Below, one piece after another: positions 5,881 through 7,791 of a stretch of DNA of 7,791 nucleotides (the first letter of the stretch is position 1; every line of letters starts with the position of its first letter). The notes below the pieces were generated by a model. The model was not told the origin of the DNA and did not search any database. It worked only from the letters and a program-made list of their open reading frames with translations. The stretch comes from JAGLSB01 sp023135955 (GTDB taxonomy: Bacteria; Bacteroidota; Bacteroidia; Bacteroidales; GCA-2748055). The stretch lies in NCBI GenBank assembly GCA_030673645.1, contig DAOVIO010000178.1:1-7791 (forward strand), given 5' to 3'. The translations under genes and the position numbers were made by a program.

Positions 5881-7087
5881 ACTCACCATTTAACAAAGTG
5901 TTGTTATTATAATTGTTTATTGAATTTTGAATTAAGCTTACAAAATCCTGAAGATTAAATACTTCAATATTATTTCGTAAAGGATAATTCTCTCCCGAAG
6001 GTACAATCACTACATTGTTCTTTGCATTAATCTGCCTGAAAGCAAGTATATTTCCTCGACTTAGTTTTGGAGCATCAGAAAATTTGATTTCAATAGCATA
6101 TATAGGATCCATCCCTTTAGTAAGAACCAAATCACATTCCGATCCATCATGTGTACGAAAAAAGAAAGCATCATAAGTAGTTTTGACAGTACTGATAATT
6201 TGATTCACGCAATACCCTTCCCACGAATTGCCAATTGACGGATGTCCAAAAAGTTCATCTATTGATTTTATGCCCAATAATGAATGTAGAATACCAGTAT
6301 CAGTTAAAAATATTTTTGGAGATTTAACCAATCGCTTTTTAATATTTGTAAAATATGGCTGAATACGTTTTACGAGGAAAGCTTGTTCAAAGAAATCAAT
6401 ATAATGTCGTACTGTATTTACTGAAACCCCCAATGATGTAGAAAGCGATGAATAATTGACAACATTACCATGCATATGTGACAACATAATCCAAAGTCTG
6501 CGCAAAAGAAGTACATCTGTCCTTAATCCCAGGATTTGCAAATCACGTTCTATATAGGTTTTTATAAAATTCTCTATCCAATTTCTGCTTAAAAATTCAT
6601 CAGGTGCAAATAGTGATTTAGGAAATCCGCCACGGAACCAATGTTGATCTTGGGTAACTGTATCAGGGAGTTCATCCAGAGAGAAGGGACTTACTTCAAT
6701 GTAGGCAATTCTTCCCGCAAGAGATTCTGTACTCTGTCTAAGCAGATCGGGAGAGGCCGAACCGGTTACAATAAACTGACATGCATCTCCGGTTCTGTCA
6801 GAAATTGCACGAAGAATTGGAAATAAATCGGGTTTTATCTGAACTTCATCAATAACTACACACTGATTTGAGAATCTACTGAGATACAGCTCCGGTTTAT
6901 CAAGCCTATTGTAATCAGAAAGTAATTCAAGATCAATAAATATCATCTTTTTTGAAAACTCATTTTCCAACATTCTGACCAAAGTTGTTTTTCCTACCTG
7001 CCTGGCTCCAATAATTCCAATAACAGGGAAATATGTACTCAGCTTAACAATATCTGCTACATATTTTCTATTGTAAATCTGATTCAT
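5879..7087 (-). CDS. AAA_14/DUF4143 family ATPase
   Basis: The product has 402 residues, typical length for the family. It has Walker A GARQVGKT at 27-34, Walker B CVVIDE at 76-81, and a sensor-like TGSAS at 108-112 followed by the GR(I/V)xxxxxxPFSxxE-type segment. A winged-helix-like region spans about 205-245, with VSVNTVRHYIDFFEQAFLV. The C-terminal part carries WEG at 289-291, ECDL at 317-320 and EIK at 333-335, an arrangement recalling PD-(D/E)xK nucleases. These ATPases are widespread and often strain-variable in Bacteroidota and archaea, and their physiological role is not established. The ATG at 7087 is chosen because the next Met (residue 40) is beyond Walker A. The gene is alone on the minus strand, flanked by a short repeat block and a long palindrome, which fits an accessory or mobile origin. 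Confidence 0.93.
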   Translation of the reverse strand: MNQIYNRKYVADIVKLSTYFPVIGIIGARQVGKTTLVRMLENEFSKKMIFIDLELLSDYNRLDKPELYLSRFSNQCVVIDEVQIKPDLFPILRAISDRTGDACQFIVTGSASPDLLRQSTESLAGRIAYIEVSPFSLDELPDTVTQDQHWFRGGFPKSLFAPDEFLSRNWIENFIKTYIERDLQILGLRTDVLLLRRLWIMLSHMHGNVVNYSSLSTSLGVSVNTVRHYIDFFEQAFLVKRIQPYFTNIKKRLVKSPKIFLTDTGILHSLLGIKSIDELFGHPSIGNSWEGYCVNQIISTVKTTYDAFFFRTHDGSECDLVLTKGMDPIYAIEIKFSDAPKLSRGNILAFRQINAKNNVVIVPSGENYPLRNNIEVFNLQDFVSLIQNSINNYNNNTLLNGE

Positions 7088-7091
7088 AAAA

Positions 7092-7124
7092 CAAATATAA
7101 TAAATTAAAGCGTAATATTTGCAA
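7092..7124 (-). promoter_or_regulatory. Possible promoter of the ATPase gene
   Basis: On the minus strand TATATTTG (7099 to 7092) matches the Bacteroidota -7 element TAnnTTTG. The nearest TTG (7124 to 7122) is 22 bases upstream, slightly long, and lies inside the palindrome. Transcription would begin at or next to the ATG at 7087, giving a leaderless or nearly leaderless message. Evidence is modest. Confidence 0.35.
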
Positions 7125-7153
7125 TCTAATTGCAGATTTTACGCTTTAATTTA
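7101..7153. repeat. 53-base near-perfect palindrome upstream of the ATPase gene
   Basis: A perfect 15-bp outer arm (7101-7115 with 7139-7153, containing AAAGCG/CGCTTT) is followed by one T-T mismatch. Nine inner pairs then follow (7117-7125 with 7129-7137, one G-T wobble) around a CTA loop. The minus-strand side beyond the hairpin is T-rich. It could be a terminator or attenuator for minus-strand transcription, an operator, or a small mobile-element relic. Confidence 0.85.
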
Positions 7154-7241
7154 CAAAATGATAATATGAACTCTAGTCAAGGTCTCGCACAAAACTCATC
7201 GAAGTTAAAATTCACCATTAACAAAGTACTGAAATGAAACT

Positions 7242-7262
7242 CCTCGCAGCAAGCTGACGAGG
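7242..7262. repeat. REP-like GC-rich hairpin
   Basis: CCTCG (7242-7246) pairs with CGAGG (7258-7262), and CAG (7247-7249) with CTG (7254-7256), leaving a single bulged A at 7257 and a CAAG loop. A compact GC-rich stem with one bulge in otherwise AT-rich noncoding DNA resembles REP-type elements. Only one copy is in this window, so its repetitive nature is not shown here. Confidence 0.5.
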
Positions 7263-7321
7263 TATCTCAATGGAATATTTTTATTTTACATACTCACCAA
7301 GTGGGGGGAACCGATTCCGGC

Positions 7322-7791
7322 ATGGCCGGAAGAGCTATTGATAACAATAACAAAAACCATTATTGTGATACAATTAGTATCATTCTGAACCAATTACCTG
7401 AACCTGATTTAGGGAATGATGTTTTCCTTTGCCAGGGAGAACAGGTAACTTTATCACCGGGCAGTTTCAATGAATATATTTGGAATACCGGAACTACAGG
7501 TAATACCCTAAACGTAAATTCCACTAATTCTTATACGGTTACAGTTACCGATGGCAACTCTTGTCAGAATAGCGATACAGTATATGTTTTTGTACAGTCA
7601 CCTTTTGAAGGAGAGCAAATATGCTTCCTGACAGCAGATATGGAATTAAACAACAATGTTGTTGTCTGGGAAAAAACTCCGGGCATGGGAACTGATTATT
7701 ATAAAATATACCGTGAAAATACACAGGGAGGCTATGAAGTTATTGGAACACATAATTTTATTGACGCAGGAATATTTGTTGACACTTTATC
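7322..7791 (+). CDS. Ig/PKD-like repeat surface protein fragment (runs off the right edge; N-terminus unclear)
   Basis: The frame is open from 7238 to the window end, and ATG 7322 is the first in-frame Met, giving 156 codons. Residues about 25-90 form a Bacteroidota Ig-like repeat: LPEPDLGND, LCQGEQVTLSPG, YIWNTG, then SYTVTVTDGNSC. A second part reads EGEQICFLTAD, VVVWEKTPGMGTDYYKIYRE and FVDTL, like the fibronectin-III-type modules found near the end of type IX-secreted proteins. Such proteins are normally very long, secreted and surface-attached through a C-terminal sorting domain, which would lie beyond the window. No signal peptide or N-terminal domain is encoded ahead of it. The true start is therefore uncertain, and the gene may be a 5'-truncated copy joined to the accessory DNA on its left. 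Confidence 0.7.
   Translation, partial: MAGRAIDNNNKNHYCDTISIILNQLPEPDLGNDVFLCQGEQVTLSPGSFNEYIWNTGTTGNTLNVNSTNSYTVTVTDGNSCQNSDTVYVFVQSPFEGEQICFLTADMELNNNVVVWEKTPGMGTDYYKIYRENTQGGYEVIGTHNFIDAGIFVDTL

Noticed and set aside
6641..6826. Plus-strand open frame of 61 codons inside the ATPase gene
   Set aside because: It is antisense to the conserved ATPase core, and its product has no domain features.
7160..7237. Short minus-strand frame ending in NFDEFCARP before the palindrome
   Set aside because: It is short, passes through the REP-like hairpin, has no gene-like start, and no family could be recognised.

Overview
The window looks like a piece of a Bacteroidota (probably Bacteroidales-like) chromosome. 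It is AT-rich and its genes lack clear Shine-Dalgarno sites. One or two sites match the Bacteroidota promoter consensus (TTTG and TAnnTTTG). It also encodes small exported proteins with Bacteroidota-style signal peptides, and at the right edge a gene with an Ig/PKD-like repeat typical of type IX-secreted surface proteins. Taxonomy is inferred from these traits, not from a database search.

Left part (1-2615): the last 63 codons of a Fur-family metalloregulator, a 219-base spacer with weak hairpins, then purA (adenylosuccinate synthetase). Only 20 bases after purA, and probably co-transcribed, is a gene for an exported protein of unknown function. A 438-base gap follows (2616-3053). It holds a 36-codon open frame resembling the extreme C-terminus of a histidine kinase, an 8-bp inverted repeat, and a good Bacteroidota promoter for the next gene.

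Middle part (3054-5647): a small outer-membrane beta-barrel gene ends in a clear intrinsic terminator. Next is a fold-type II PLP enzyme (serine/threonine dehydratase or serine racemase type). After a 146-base spacer comes a two-gene unit: a protein with a degenerate thioredoxin-like domain fused to an active CxxC glutaredoxin domain, then a divergent stand-alone GroES-like protein. The unit closes with a strong intrinsic terminator. The spacer before it carries a close match to a sigma-54 (-24/-12) promoter with an upstream imperfect inverted repeat. This suggests that the redox and chaperone pair is switched on by a sigma-54 activator, and it is the most interesting regulatory signal in the window.

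Right part (5648-7791): accessory-looking DNA. A block of ATTCATT-like short repeats abuts the 3' end of a minus-strand AAA_14/DUF4143 ATPase. Upstream of the ATPase are a 53-base near-perfect palindrome and a REP-like GC-rich hairpin. The window ends inside an Ig-like repeat protein that has no recognisable N-terminus or signal peptide here. No rRNA, tRNA, CRISPR array or complete insertion sequence was seen.
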